A DNA stretch of 6,087 nt from Oscillospiraceae bacterium (GTDB lineage: Bacteria > Bacillota_A > Clostridia > Oscillospirales > Oscillospiraceae): the NCBI GenBank assembly GCA_017396725.1, contig JAFQLA010000130.1:1-6087 (forward strand), read 5' to 3'. Made by a program: the position numbers and the translations under genes. The notes under the pieces are model-generated. The model made no database searches and was not told the origin of the DNA. It worked only from the letters and a program-made list of their open reading frames with translations. Each line of letters starts with the position of its first letter. The first letter of the stretch is position 1. This document shows, in pieces, positions 1 to 4,952 of the stretch.

Positions 1-191
1 CCGAAGATTATCTCTGTCCCCTGTGCAAGCACGGTCCCGAAGATTTCGAATACTTCGAGATCAAGGAAGAACCCAAGGCAGCCAAGACCTGGGTCTGCAC
101 CATCTGCGGCTATGAGCATGTGGGCGACGCTCCTCCTGAGATCTGCCCCCTCTGCAAGCAGGGCGCCGACAAGTTCGTGGAAAAGAAATAA
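1..191 (+). CDS. Rubredoxin/rubrerythrin-type iron protein, C-terminal fragment
   Basis: This is the 3' end of a gene that begins before the window; the reading frame starts at base 3 and ends with TAA at 189-191, giving 62 visible residues. Two metal-binding modules can be seen. The first is the second half of a rubredoxin-like knuckle: a PLC-type CxxC at about 15-26 followed by GPEDFE, matching the end of classical rubredoxins. The second, at about 90-180, is a complete rubrerythrin-type rubredoxin domain: CTIC, twelve residues including GYEHVGDAPPE, then CPLC, so four cysteines can bind one Fe. Such domains pass electrons in the cytoplasm to oxygen- or peroxide-detoxifying partners in anaerobes. 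The first knuckle resembles the tail of flavin reductase-rubredoxin fusions (high-molecular-weight rubredoxin), so the parent may be such a fusion with an extra rubrerythrin-type domain. That parent identity is inference, because the N-terminus is missing. Confidence 0.8.
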   Translation, partial: EDYLCPLCKHGPEDFEYFEIKEEPKAAKTWVCTICGYEHVGDAPPEICPLCKQGADKFVEKK

Positions 192-204
192 CTGAAAACG
201 CAAC

Positions 205-240
205 AAAAAAGAGAGAGTCGAAAGACTCTCTCTCTTTTTT
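205..240. terminator. Bidirectional intrinsic terminator between converging genes
   Basis: A perfect 10-bp stem (210-219 with 224-233) closes on a GAAA tetraloop. It is flanked by six A's on the left (205-210) and six T's on the right (235-240), so a U-tract follows the hairpin on either strand. It begins 13 nt after the stop of the rubredoxin-type gene and lies 11 nt beyond the stop of the convergent TRAP permease gene, so it should end both transcripts. Confidence 0.93.
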
Positions 241-251
241 ATTGCTGAAAA

Positions 252-2231
252 TCAGTTGGCTGCATCTGCCTTCTTGTGAACCATTCTCTGGATGAGATAG
301 GTGCCGCCGATGCAGACAAGGCCGATAATGTCGGTTTCCCAGCCGGGGATCATCAGCGCAAGACCGCCTGCGATACTAACGACACGCAGATACCAGGGAA
401 CGGGTCTGTAAAGGAAGCCGTTGAGGCCCAGCGCCACACCGTAAAGGCCCAGCAGGCTGGTGGCAGACAGTATCACGATATCGATAAAGCTGGAGCCTAC
501 CAGAAGCATTTCGGGGTTCAGGGCGAAGATGTACGGCACGATGAAAGCGGCGATAGCCAGTTTGGTTGCCGTAACTGCCGTTTTCATTGGCGAGGCCTTG
601 GCTATGGCGCTGCCCGCATATGCCGCAAGGGCAACGGGAGGCGTGATATCGGCAACGATGCCGAAGTAGAACACGAAGAAGTGTGCTGCCATCATGGTGA
701 TGCCGATCTCGTCGCTCATGAGGATGGGAGCGCAGGTAGCGGCCATGATGCAGTAGTTTGCGGTGGTGGGAACGCCCATGCCCAGAATGATGCAGCAGAG
801 CATGGTGAGAAGCAGCGCGATGATGGGCACGCCGCCGGAGGCCACAACGATGGTACGCAGCAGCTTGGATGCAAGACCGGTGACGGTGATGCAGCCGGCT
901 ACCATACCTGCCATAGCGCAGGCTGCAGCCACGGTGATGGTGCCCTTGGCGCCGGCTTCCAGCGCCTCGATAGCCTTGGTGAGGTTCAGTCTCTCGTCAG
1001 GATTGATCACGCCGACGATAATGCTCACGATGATGGAAAGGGCGGCGGAGTAAGCAAGAGAACGGGTACCGTTACTGACCAGCACGATCAGCAGTACCAG
1101 CGGAGCCAGCAGGTAGATCTTCTTGACAAGGTCGCGCAGCTTGGGCAGCTCATTCTTGGGAATGCCGCGCAGGCCCAGCTTCTTAGCTTCCAGATGCACG
1201 GCGATATAGATGCCGGCAAAGTAAAGCACAGCGGGCAGGATCGCCATGAGGGCGATGGTGGGATAGGGAGTGCCGGTGTACTCTGCCATAAGGAAAGCGG
1301 CAGCGCCCATGATGGGGGGCATGATCTGACCGCCGGTGGAAGCGGCAGCTTCTACCGCGCCGGCGAATTCGCCGCGGTAGCCAAGGCGCTTCATCATGGG
1401 GATGGTGATGGAACCGGAACCTACGGTATTGCCTACGGAAGAACCGGAAACCATGCCTTCGAGAGCACTGGCGATAACGGCAACCTTAGCGGGGCCGCCG
1501 GTGGTGGCGCCTGCGATGGCGTTAGCAAACTGGATGAAGAAGTTGGCAACGCCGGTGCGTTCCAAAAAGGCGCCGAAGATAATAAACACAACGATGAACT
1601 TCTGGCAGGCGCCGATGGGAGTGCCCATTACGCCGTTGGTGCTGTAGAACAGGTCGGCGATGACCTTGCCGAAGCGCACATTGGAAAACGCGTAGATCAA
1701 AAGGATGCCTACCACCACCAGAATGGGCAGGCCCACGCTGCGGCGGCAAAGCTCTGCCAGAACCAGCATGCCGATAACGGCAAGGGTCAGCAGCACAGGA
1801 TTGGTGGAAACCTTATCAAAGCCGGTGTTGAGGATCTCCTTGGCCGTGAAGGCGAAATAGAAGAAGGGGGTGGCACCGACGACCATAAGGCCGATATCAT
1901 ACCAGGGGAGACTATTGACCTTCACATTACCCTTGCGGACAGGGAAGGTAAGGAAGCCGATGATCACGATCATGCCCAGAAATACGGAAAGGCGCACTTC
2001 AGGCAGACCTCTGTCAAAGAGGGTGACACCGATACTGTAAAGAGAGAAGAAAGCCATGACAAAGCGCACGATCCACTTGGGAGTGCCTTCCCACACGCGG
2101 ACGTTGGACTCACGGTCATACTTCTTCATGATCGCTTCCACATCTTCCGCGGTGCCGGCTTCCGTGTCCAGAACTTCACTCTCCACAGTCTTGGCTTCGA
2201 TCTCTTCAGTTTTTTTCTTAAACAAAGCCAT
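252..2231 (-). CDS. TRAP transporter fused permease (TAXI-associated, DctQ-DctM fusion)
   Basis: This is the membrane component of a tripartite ATP-independent periplasmic-type (TRAP) transporter, the fused small/large permease form that works with TAXI binding proteins. It moves a solute inward using an ion gradient. With the chosen start it is 659 residues, in the usual range for the 4TM/12TM fusion family. After a charged cytoplasmic N-terminus (about 1-48), hydrophobic segments at about 53-72, 81-98, 111-130 and 144-183 form the DctQ-like part. The DctM-like part follows, with SGSSVGNTVGSGSITIPMMK (about 262-281), GQIMPPIMGAAAF (about 301-313), GMGVPTTANY (about 484-493) and DITPPVALAAYAGSA (about 528-542). 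These paired Gly/Pro-rich re-entrant motifs are typical of the ion-transporter fold. Extra C-terminal membrane segments run to about residue 648. The gene lies downstream of the TAXI binding-protein gene with no promoter recognised between them, so it is probably cotranscribed. The substrate cannot be read from the sequence. An in-frame ATG at 2237 is possible, but the ribosome binding site favours 2231. Confidence 0.95.
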   Translation of the reverse strand: MALFKKKTEEIEAKTVESEVLDTEAGTAEDVEAIMKKYDRESNVRVWEGTPKWIVRFVMAFFSLYSIGVTLFDRGLPEVRLSVFLGMIVIIGFLTFPVRKGNVKVNSLPWYDIGLMVVGATPFFYFAFTAKEILNTGFDKVSTNPVLLTLAVIGMLVLAELCRRSVGLPILVVVGILLIYAFSNVRFGKVIADLFYSTNGVMGTPIGACQKFIVVFIIFGAFLERTGVANFFIQFANAIAGATTGGPAKVAVIASALEGMVSGSSVGNTVGSGSITIPMMKRLGYRGEFAGAVEAAASTGGQIMPPIMGAAAFLMAEYTGTPYPTIALMAILPAVLYFAGIYIAVHLEAKKLGLRGIPKNELPKLRDLVKKIYLLAPLVLLIVLVSNGTRSLAYSAALSIIVSIIVGVINPDERLNLTKAIEALEAGAKGTITVAAACAMAGMVAGCITVTGLASKLLRTIVVASGGVPIIALLLTMLCCIILGMGVPTTANYCIMAATCAPILMSDEIGITMMAAHFFVFYFGIVADITPPVALAAYAGSAIAKASPMKTAVTATKLAIAAFIVPYIFALNPEMLLVGSSFIDIVILSATSLLGLYGVALGLNGFLYRPVPWYLRVVSIAGGLALMIPGWETDIIGLVCIGGTYLIQRMVHKKADAAN

Positions 2232-2240
2232 TGACATTTT

Positions 2241-2245
2241 CTCCT
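2241..2245 (-). promoter_or_regulatory. Ribosome binding site deciding the permease start
   Basis: AGGAG on the minus strand. Two in-frame ATGs follow. The one at 2237 is only 3 nt away, too close for efficient initiation; the one at 2231 is 9 nt away. Spacing therefore favours a protein beginning MALFKKK rather than MSMALFKKK. Confidence 0.7.
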
Positions 2246-2265
2246 ATGGAATACGGATTTCTGTT

Positions 2266-2315
2266 AGAAAAGGCGGCAAGGGATCGCGGCGGAAAACCGC
2301 CGCAGTCCCTTGTCG
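2266..2315 (-). terminator. Intercistronic hairpin, putative partial terminator between binding protein and permease
   Basis: Read on the minus strand, the gap between the TAXI gene and the permease gene holds a long GC-rich hairpin. Seven base pairs (2286-2292 with 2297-2303, TTTT loop) stack, across a 2x2 internal mismatch, on another seven (2277-2283 with 2306-2312), and two more pairs follow after one mismatch (2274-2275 with 2314-2315). TTTTCT comes about two bases beyond the stem (2266-2271), a short and imperfect U-tract. It starts 12 nt after the binding-protein stop. The likely role is partial termination and/or protection of the upstream mRNA from 3' decay, giving more binding protein than permease. 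Full termination is unlikely, as I find no clear promoter for the permease after it. Confidence 0.7.
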
Positions 2316-2326
2316 TTTCAGCTTAA

Positions 2327-3271
2327 TTACTTAACGGGAACTTCGAAGCCCTGTTCAGCCAGATACTTGGCTGCACCGGGATGATAAGGAACATCGGTAA
2401 CGGAAGCGGCGAACTCAAGGCTCAGTTCGCTCTTCTTGTCATGGCCAAGACCGTCAACATCGTTGAAGATACCGGCGATCACATTGTAAGCGTCTTCTTC
2501 GGAGATATCGTCGCGGGCGATGATCACAGCGCCGACTGCAACGGTGGTAGCGTCAGCTGCCATGCCGTAGGTATCAGCGGAGATGACATTCTTGGTGTAG
2601 TAGGGGGAAGCAGCGATGAGCTTTTCGATGTGTTCGTCATCGAGTTCTACGAGGTAAACATCGCGGGTAGCAGCCAGAGAGGTAACGGCAGCGGTGGGAG
2701 CGCCGGAAACTACGAAGGCAGCGTCGATCTTACCGTCCTGCAGAGCTTCGGTGCTGTCGCCGAAGGACTGATAGGTGGGGTTGATGTCATCGAGGGTCAG
2801 GTCATAAGCGGCAAGGATGTCGATAGCGTTGAAGTAAACGCCGGAGCCGGTTTCACCAACGGAAACGGTCTTGCCTGCCAGATCGGCAACGGAATTGATT
2901 TCGGGATCCAGAGTAACGATCTGAACCTGTTCCATGTAAAGAGCAGCGATGGTGGAGAAGGAAGTGATAGCGCCTTCTTCAGCGAAGAGGTTGGTGCCGT
3001 TGTAAGCATAAGCCATAACGTCGGACTGAACGAAGCCCAGCTGAGCGTCGCCGATGTTCATAGCTTCGATGTTGGCCTTGGAGCCCTTGCCAACGATAGC
3101 GGTCACATTGGTATCGGTATCGTCACTGATCTGGCCAGCCAGAACGGTGCCGAAGCCGTAGTAAGTACCCTGATCGCCGCCGGTGGTGAAGGTCAGTTCC
3201 TTCTTGCCGCCGCAGGCAACGAGGGTCAGGATCATAACGATCGCGAGGGAAAGAGTAACGAGTCTTTTCAT
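2327..3271 (-). CDS. TAXI-family TRAP transporter solute-binding lipoprotein
   Basis: This is the extracytoplasmic substrate-binding subunit of the TRAP system, 314 residues, a typical length. A lipoprotein signal peptide (KR, then a hydrophobic stretch at 5-19) ends in lipobox L-V-A-C with Cys20 as the lipidated residue, so the protein is anchored on the outer face of the membrane, as expected for a Gram-positive-type cell. TAXI hallmarks follow: TTGGDQGTYYGFG (29-41), the GSKANIEAM segment (63-71), VGETGSG (138-144), DGKIDAAFVVSGAP (179-192) and the C-terminal PYHPGAAKYL (295-304). These form the two-lobed ligand cleft of the TAXI (TRAP-associated extracytoplasmic immunogenic) family. Some characterised relatives bind glutamate or other acids, but the ligand here is unknown. 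The start is supported by AAAGGTGA at 3279-3286, 7 nt from the ATG. A promoter candidate lies upstream and the fused permease gene downstream, so the transport pair is complete. Confidence 0.95.
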   Translation of the reverse strand: MKRLVTLSLAIVMILTLVACGGKKELTFTTGGDQGTYYGFGTVLAGQISDDTDTNVTAIVGKGSKANIEAMNIGDAQLGFVQSDVMAYAYNGTNLFAEEGAITSFSTIAALYMEQVQIVTLDPEINSVADLAGKTVSVGETGSGVYFNAIDILAAYDLTLDDINPTYQSFGDSTEALQDGKIDAAFVVSGAPTAAVTSLAATRDVYLVELDDEHIEKLIAASPYYTKNVISADTYGMAADATTVAVGAVIIARDDISEEDAYNVIAGIFNDVDGLGHDKKSELSLEFAASVTDVPYHPGAAKYLAEQGFEVPVK

Positions 3272-3315
3272 AATATAATCACCTTTCTATGATTAAAATG
3301 TACGAATACAAGTTC

Positions 3316-3344
3316 ATTCTACTACTACGCGAAAGAAAATGCAA
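3316..3344 (-). promoter_or_regulatory. Candidate sigma-A promoter for the TAXI-TRAP operon
   Basis: On the minus strand, TTGCAT (3339-3344) is followed by a 17-nt spacer and TAGAAT (3316-3321). The -10 matches consensus at 5 of 6 positions; the -35 keeps only TTG, so this is a moderate promoter. Transcription would start near 3309, leaving a leader of about 38 nt before the ATG at 3271. The surroundings are AT-rich compared with the genes, as expected for a promoter. Confidence 0.55.
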
Positions 3345-3394
3345 CAAGAAAAAATAATTATGCAAAGCTCATTTTCATTTTTGTAAATGCGCCT

Positions 3395-3432
3395 AAAAAA
3401 GAGGCGGTTTTTCAATAAAAACCGCCTCTTTT
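3395..3432 (-). terminator. Strong intrinsic terminator after the flavoprotein gene
   Basis: A 16-bp perfect stem (3397-3412 with 3417-3432) closes on a CAAT loop. Its core is GAGGCGG pairing with CCGCCTC. Read on the minus strand, the stem runs into six T's (3395-3400), forming an intrinsic terminator about 110 nt past the stop of the split-barrel gene. This isolates the ribU operon from the TAXI-TRAP promoter just beyond. Confidence 0.9.
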
Positions 3433-3461
3433 CCTTCTTCAATTTGCCGCGCAGGAATTTT

Positions 3462-3521
3462 GTGCAAACACTTTTGCAAGATTTTGCAGCTTACTTGCAA
3501 AATATGATAGGGAACTTGCAA
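3462..3521. repeat. Cluster of helically spaced TTGCAA repeats
   Basis: The palindromic hexamer TTGCAA occurs at 3474-3479, 3495-3500 and 3516-3521, exactly 21 bp apart. A one-mismatch copy TTGCAG lies at 3484-3489 between the first two, and a further degenerate copy GTGCAA at 3462-3467. Spacings of 10, 11 and 21 bp put the three exact copies on one face of the helix. On the minus strand the two strongest copies extend to TTTTGCAAGT. The cluster lies between a gene stop (3541) and its terminator, about 120 bp upstream of the TRAP promoter. It could be an operator array, a processing region in the 3' UTR, or chance in AT-rich DNA. Confidence 0.45.
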
Positions 3522-3540
3522 AACAGAGCTTTGCCCCGTT

Positions 3541-4032
3541 TTATTTATTGGTATCGTCGTACTGCTTGACTTCCACCGACTCCTTTTCAAAGTCGATGAA
3601 GATCTGATAGGCGTAGTTTTCCTCGCTGGTATCCCACACTTCCACGAACTTGGGGCTCACCTCAATGATGATCTCGGTATCCTCGTGGGAATACTTGTTG
3701 TAGCTGCCCCAGAGGTGCTTTTCATAGAGCTTTTCAAAGCGGCGGCCGGGCTCATCCACCACAAGGCCGCAGTTGCGGGCCACGCCCTCGATCTGCACGC
3801 CGCTCCAGCAAAGGGCCACCTGAGGGTTAGCGAAGAGCTGCTGGGTCTTGCGGAAGTTCTTATCCGTCTTGAACCATACCTTGCCGTCATAGAAAAGACA
3901 GCTGACATTGCGCACCATCACATAATCGTTGTGGGAGCTGGCAAGGGCCATGATCTTGCTCTCCCCCAGCTTTTCAAACATCAGCTCCACGGCCTGCGCG
4001 AAGTTCAGGGTCTTATCCATACTGAATTTCAT
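3541..4032 (-). CDS. Pyridoxamine 5'-phosphate oxidase-like, FMN-binding split-barrel protein
   Basis: A 163-residue cytoplasmic protein with no signal peptide or membrane segment. Its layout fits the pyridoxamine-phosphate-oxidase-like flavin-binding split barrel. An N-terminal helix (about 8-22) leads into KIMALASSHNDYVMVRNVSCLFYDGKVWFKTDKN (in segments, about 26-59), the beta-hairpin pattern in which R41 and the K55/T56 region would contact the FMN phosphate. QLFANPQVALCW (about 65-76) and IEGVARN (81-87) follow, as in the family. The tail is acidic, and this subfamily usually has uncharacterised reductase or oxidase roles, so the substrate is unknown. It need not be a true PdxH, whose longer C-terminal substrate region I do not see. 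GAGGT lies 7 nt before the ATG and the upstream ribU stop is only 10 nt away, so the gene is in the riboswitch-controlled unit. A second in-frame ATG four codons in has no better signal. The family is fairly secure; the reaction is not. Confidence 0.85.
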   Translation of the reverse strand: MKFSMDKTLNFAQAVELMFEKLGESKIMALASSHNDYVMVRNVSCLFYDGKVWFKTDKNFRKTQQLFANPQVALCWSGVQIEGVARNCGLVVDEPGRRFEKLYEKHLWGSYNKYSHEDTEIIIEVSPKFVEVWDTSEENYAYQIFIDFEKESVEVKQYDDTNK

Positions 4033-4039
4033 CTTTATT

Positions 4040-4044
4040 ACCTC
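4040..4044 (-). promoter_or_regulatory. Ribosome binding site overlapping the ribU stop codon
   Basis: GAGGT on the minus strand, 7 nt before the split-barrel ATG. It shares bases with the ribU TGA stop (4043-4045), an arrangement that often couples translation of the downstream gene to termination on the upstream one. Confidence 0.75.
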
Positions 4045-4642
4045 ACTTGATAAGCTTCTTCAGCGGAACGCTGAGCTTTTTATACACCAGCATGGTGATG
4101 AGAGAATGCACCACGCATTTTGCCACATTGAAGGGGATCACGGAAAAGGCCACCATGGTGGGCACATCCTTGATCCAGGGATTCACCGCCGAGCACATGC
4201 CCACAAGACTGTCCCAATCCATGCCGTAGAGGCTGATGTAGAAGGGGAAGATCATATAGAGGCTTGTGAGAACGGCGGCCACCACATTGATAGCGCTGCC
4301 GATCAGAAGGCCGATGGCTGCCGCCTTCTTGGTGCGGTGGCGGCGATAGTAGAGCACGGCAGGCAGAGCGAAGGCCACGCTGAGGATCAGGTTCTGCAGC
4401 TCGCCCGTCATCATAGACTGGGTGCCCTTGAAAACGATCTTCAAAAGAAGCTTCACGCCCACGATCTCCAAAACGCCCACAGGGCCAAGGATAAAGCCGC
4501 CGATGAGCTCGGCAAGAGCGGCAAATTCAAATTCCGCAAAGGGAGAGAGCACAGGGATGGAAAAGCTGAAATACATCAGCACAAAGGCCACCGCGCCCAT
4601 CATGGCCGCCATGGTAAGGCGGCTCACTTTCTTTTCACGCAT
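4043..4642 (-). CDS. ribU: ECF transporter S component, riboflavin-specific (RibU)
   Basis: This is the membrane substrate-capture subunit of an energy-coupling-factor transporter that imports riboflavin. It needs the shared EcfA/EcfA'/EcfT module, which is not in this window. The 199-residue protein is typical in length for S components. Hydrophobic segments lie at about 9-28, 42-64, 83-98, 107-132 and 165-187, giving about five or six helices. LIGGFILGPVGVLE (46-59), the GTQSMMTGELQNLI stretch (73-86), FALPAVLYYRRHR (91-103) and VIPFNVAKCVVHSLITMLVYKKL (168-190, in parts) fit the RibU pattern of helix ends and basic loops. The FMN riboswitch directly upstream strongly supports riboflavin as substrate. 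The start at 4642 is set by GGAGGTA 6 nt upstream; the frame is open to an ATG at 4735, but that extension would run through the terminator and spoil the leader. The stop overlaps the ribosome binding site of the next gene. Confidence 0.93.
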   Translation of the reverse strand: MREKKVSRLTMAAMMGAVAFVLMYFSFSIPVLSPFAEFEFAALAELIGGFILGPVGVLEIVGVKLLLKIVFKGTQSMMTGELQNLILSVAFALPAVLYYRRHRTKKAAAIGLLIGSAINVVAAVLTSLYMIFPFYISLYGMDWDSLVGMCSAVNPWIKDVPTMVAFSVIPFNVAKCVVHSLITMLVYKKLSVPLKKLIK

Positions 4643-4648
4643 AGGGTC

Positions 4649-4655
4649 TACCTCC
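4649..4655 (-). promoter_or_regulatory. Strong ribosome binding site deciding the ribU start
   Basis: GGAGGTA on the minus strand, 6 nt before ATG 4642 and immediately after the U-tract of the leader terminator. This is the strongest Shine-Dalgarno signal in the operon and fixes the start at MREKKVS rather than any ATG in the leader. Confidence 0.9.
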
Positions 4656-4659
4656 AAAC

Positions 4660-4694
4660 AAAAAATCCCGAAGCGCTCCATGATCGCCCCGGGA
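4660..4694 (-). terminator. Riboswitch expression-platform terminator before ribU
   Basis: On the minus strand, TCCCGGGGCG (4685-4694) pairs with CGCTTCGGGA (4666-4675) in a 10-bp stem that includes two G-U wobbles, with a 9-nt loop. Six T's follow (4660-4665). It sits between the FMN aptamer and the ribU ribosome binding site, so FMN-bound RNA should end here and FMN-free RNA should read through. Confidence 0.88.
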
Positions 4695-4708
4695 AACCTG
4701 CCGGGAAA
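4687..4708 (-). other. Candidate antiterminator hairpin
   Basis: TTTCCCGG occurs twice on the minus strand, at 4701-4708 and again at 4689-4696. The first copy can pair through CCCGG with CCGGG within 4687-4696, giving a 5-6 bp hairpin with an 8-nt loop. That would occupy the 5' arm of the terminator and block it, so it could serve as the FMN-free conformation. The pairing is short, and this is inference. Confidence 0.35.
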
Positions 4709-4738
4709 CAAAAGCCAACGGCTTCGCCCCTGCACGTT

Positions 4739-4851
4739 CGTCTTTTCCCATCCGGACTTTACCGTCGGTTCCGGAATCTCACCGGATCGGCCCGCTGCGC
4801 GGGTTCATGGACTGTACCATCGGTCGGGAATTTCACCCTGCCCCAAAGACG
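4739..4851 (-). promoter_or_regulatory. FMN riboswitch (RFN element)
   Basis: Read on the minus strand, the highly conserved RFN core is recognisable. AGGGTGAAATTCCCGACC and GGTACAGTCC come first, then the variable CCCGCGCAGCGGGCC arm, then GGTGAGATTCC and ACGGTAAAGTCCGGATGG. The closing P1 stem is CGTCTTT (4845-4851) with AAAGACG (4739-4745). The element senses flavin mononucleotide in the nascent RNA. Transcription from the promoter just upstream enters the aptamer after about 15 nt, and the terminator at 4660-4694 is the likely output. It controls ribU and the coupled split-barrel gene. Confidence 0.97.
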
Positions 4852-4872
4852 CTCACTATTCACTTCTCCTGC

Positions 4873-4901
4873 AGTATACTACAAATCCCGCTCTCCGTCA
4901 A
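4873..4901 (-). promoter_or_regulatory. Near-consensus sigma-A promoter of the flavin operon
   Basis: On the minus strand, TTGACG (4896-4901), a 17-nt spacer and TATACT (4873-4878) each match consensus at 5 of 6 bases. The predicted start near 4866 gives about 15 nt before the riboswitch P1 stem. A strong constitutive promoter fits control by a downstream riboswitch. Confidence 0.88.
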
Positions 4902-4904
4902 CGG

Positions 4905-4947
4905 AAAAAGAAGGACAGACGCGCCTGTGCACATCTGTCCTTCTTTT
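4905..4947. terminator. Intrinsic terminator after fhs
   Basis: A 14-bp perfect stem (4906-4919 with 4934-4947) encloses a 14-nt loop. On the minus strand it follows the fhs stop by 5 nt and runs into TTTTT (4905-4909). On the plus strand the right arm ends in T's followed by GTTTTTT, so it may work both ways. Only three bases separate the U-tract from the -35 box of the flavin operon promoter. Confidence 0.92.
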
Positions 4948-4952
4948 GTTTT

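Noticed and set aside
276..2234. A 652-codon plus-strand open frame opposite the TRAP permease
   Set aside because: It is exactly codon-aligned antisense to the permease, so its lack of stops only reflects avoidance of TTA, CTA and TCA codons in the real gene. Its translation is a His/Gly/Asp-rich sequence with no domain pattern, whereas the minus strand has full TRAP motifs and a ribosome binding site.
252..3271. The TAXI-TRAP pair as a virulence or novel uptake system
   Set aside because: Both proteins match the ordinary TAXI-TRAP architecture and no neighbouring catabolic or regulatory gene gives a substrate or special role.
2381..3292. A 303-codon plus-strand open frame opposite the TAXI binding protein
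   Set aside because: Again codon-aligned antisense to a well-supported gene, with Gly/Val/Asp-rich composition and no recognisable family or signals. Codon bias explains it.
3474..3521. TTGCAA cluster as a CRISPR array or replication iterons
   Set aside because: Units are only 6-10 bp, spacers are 4-15 bp and not uniform, and no cas or rep gene is nearby.
3393..3590. A 65-codon minus-strand open frame through the terminator and TTGCAA repeats
   Set aside because: It overlaps the end of the split-barrel gene in another frame, crosses a strong terminator and has no clear ribosome binding site or family resemblance.
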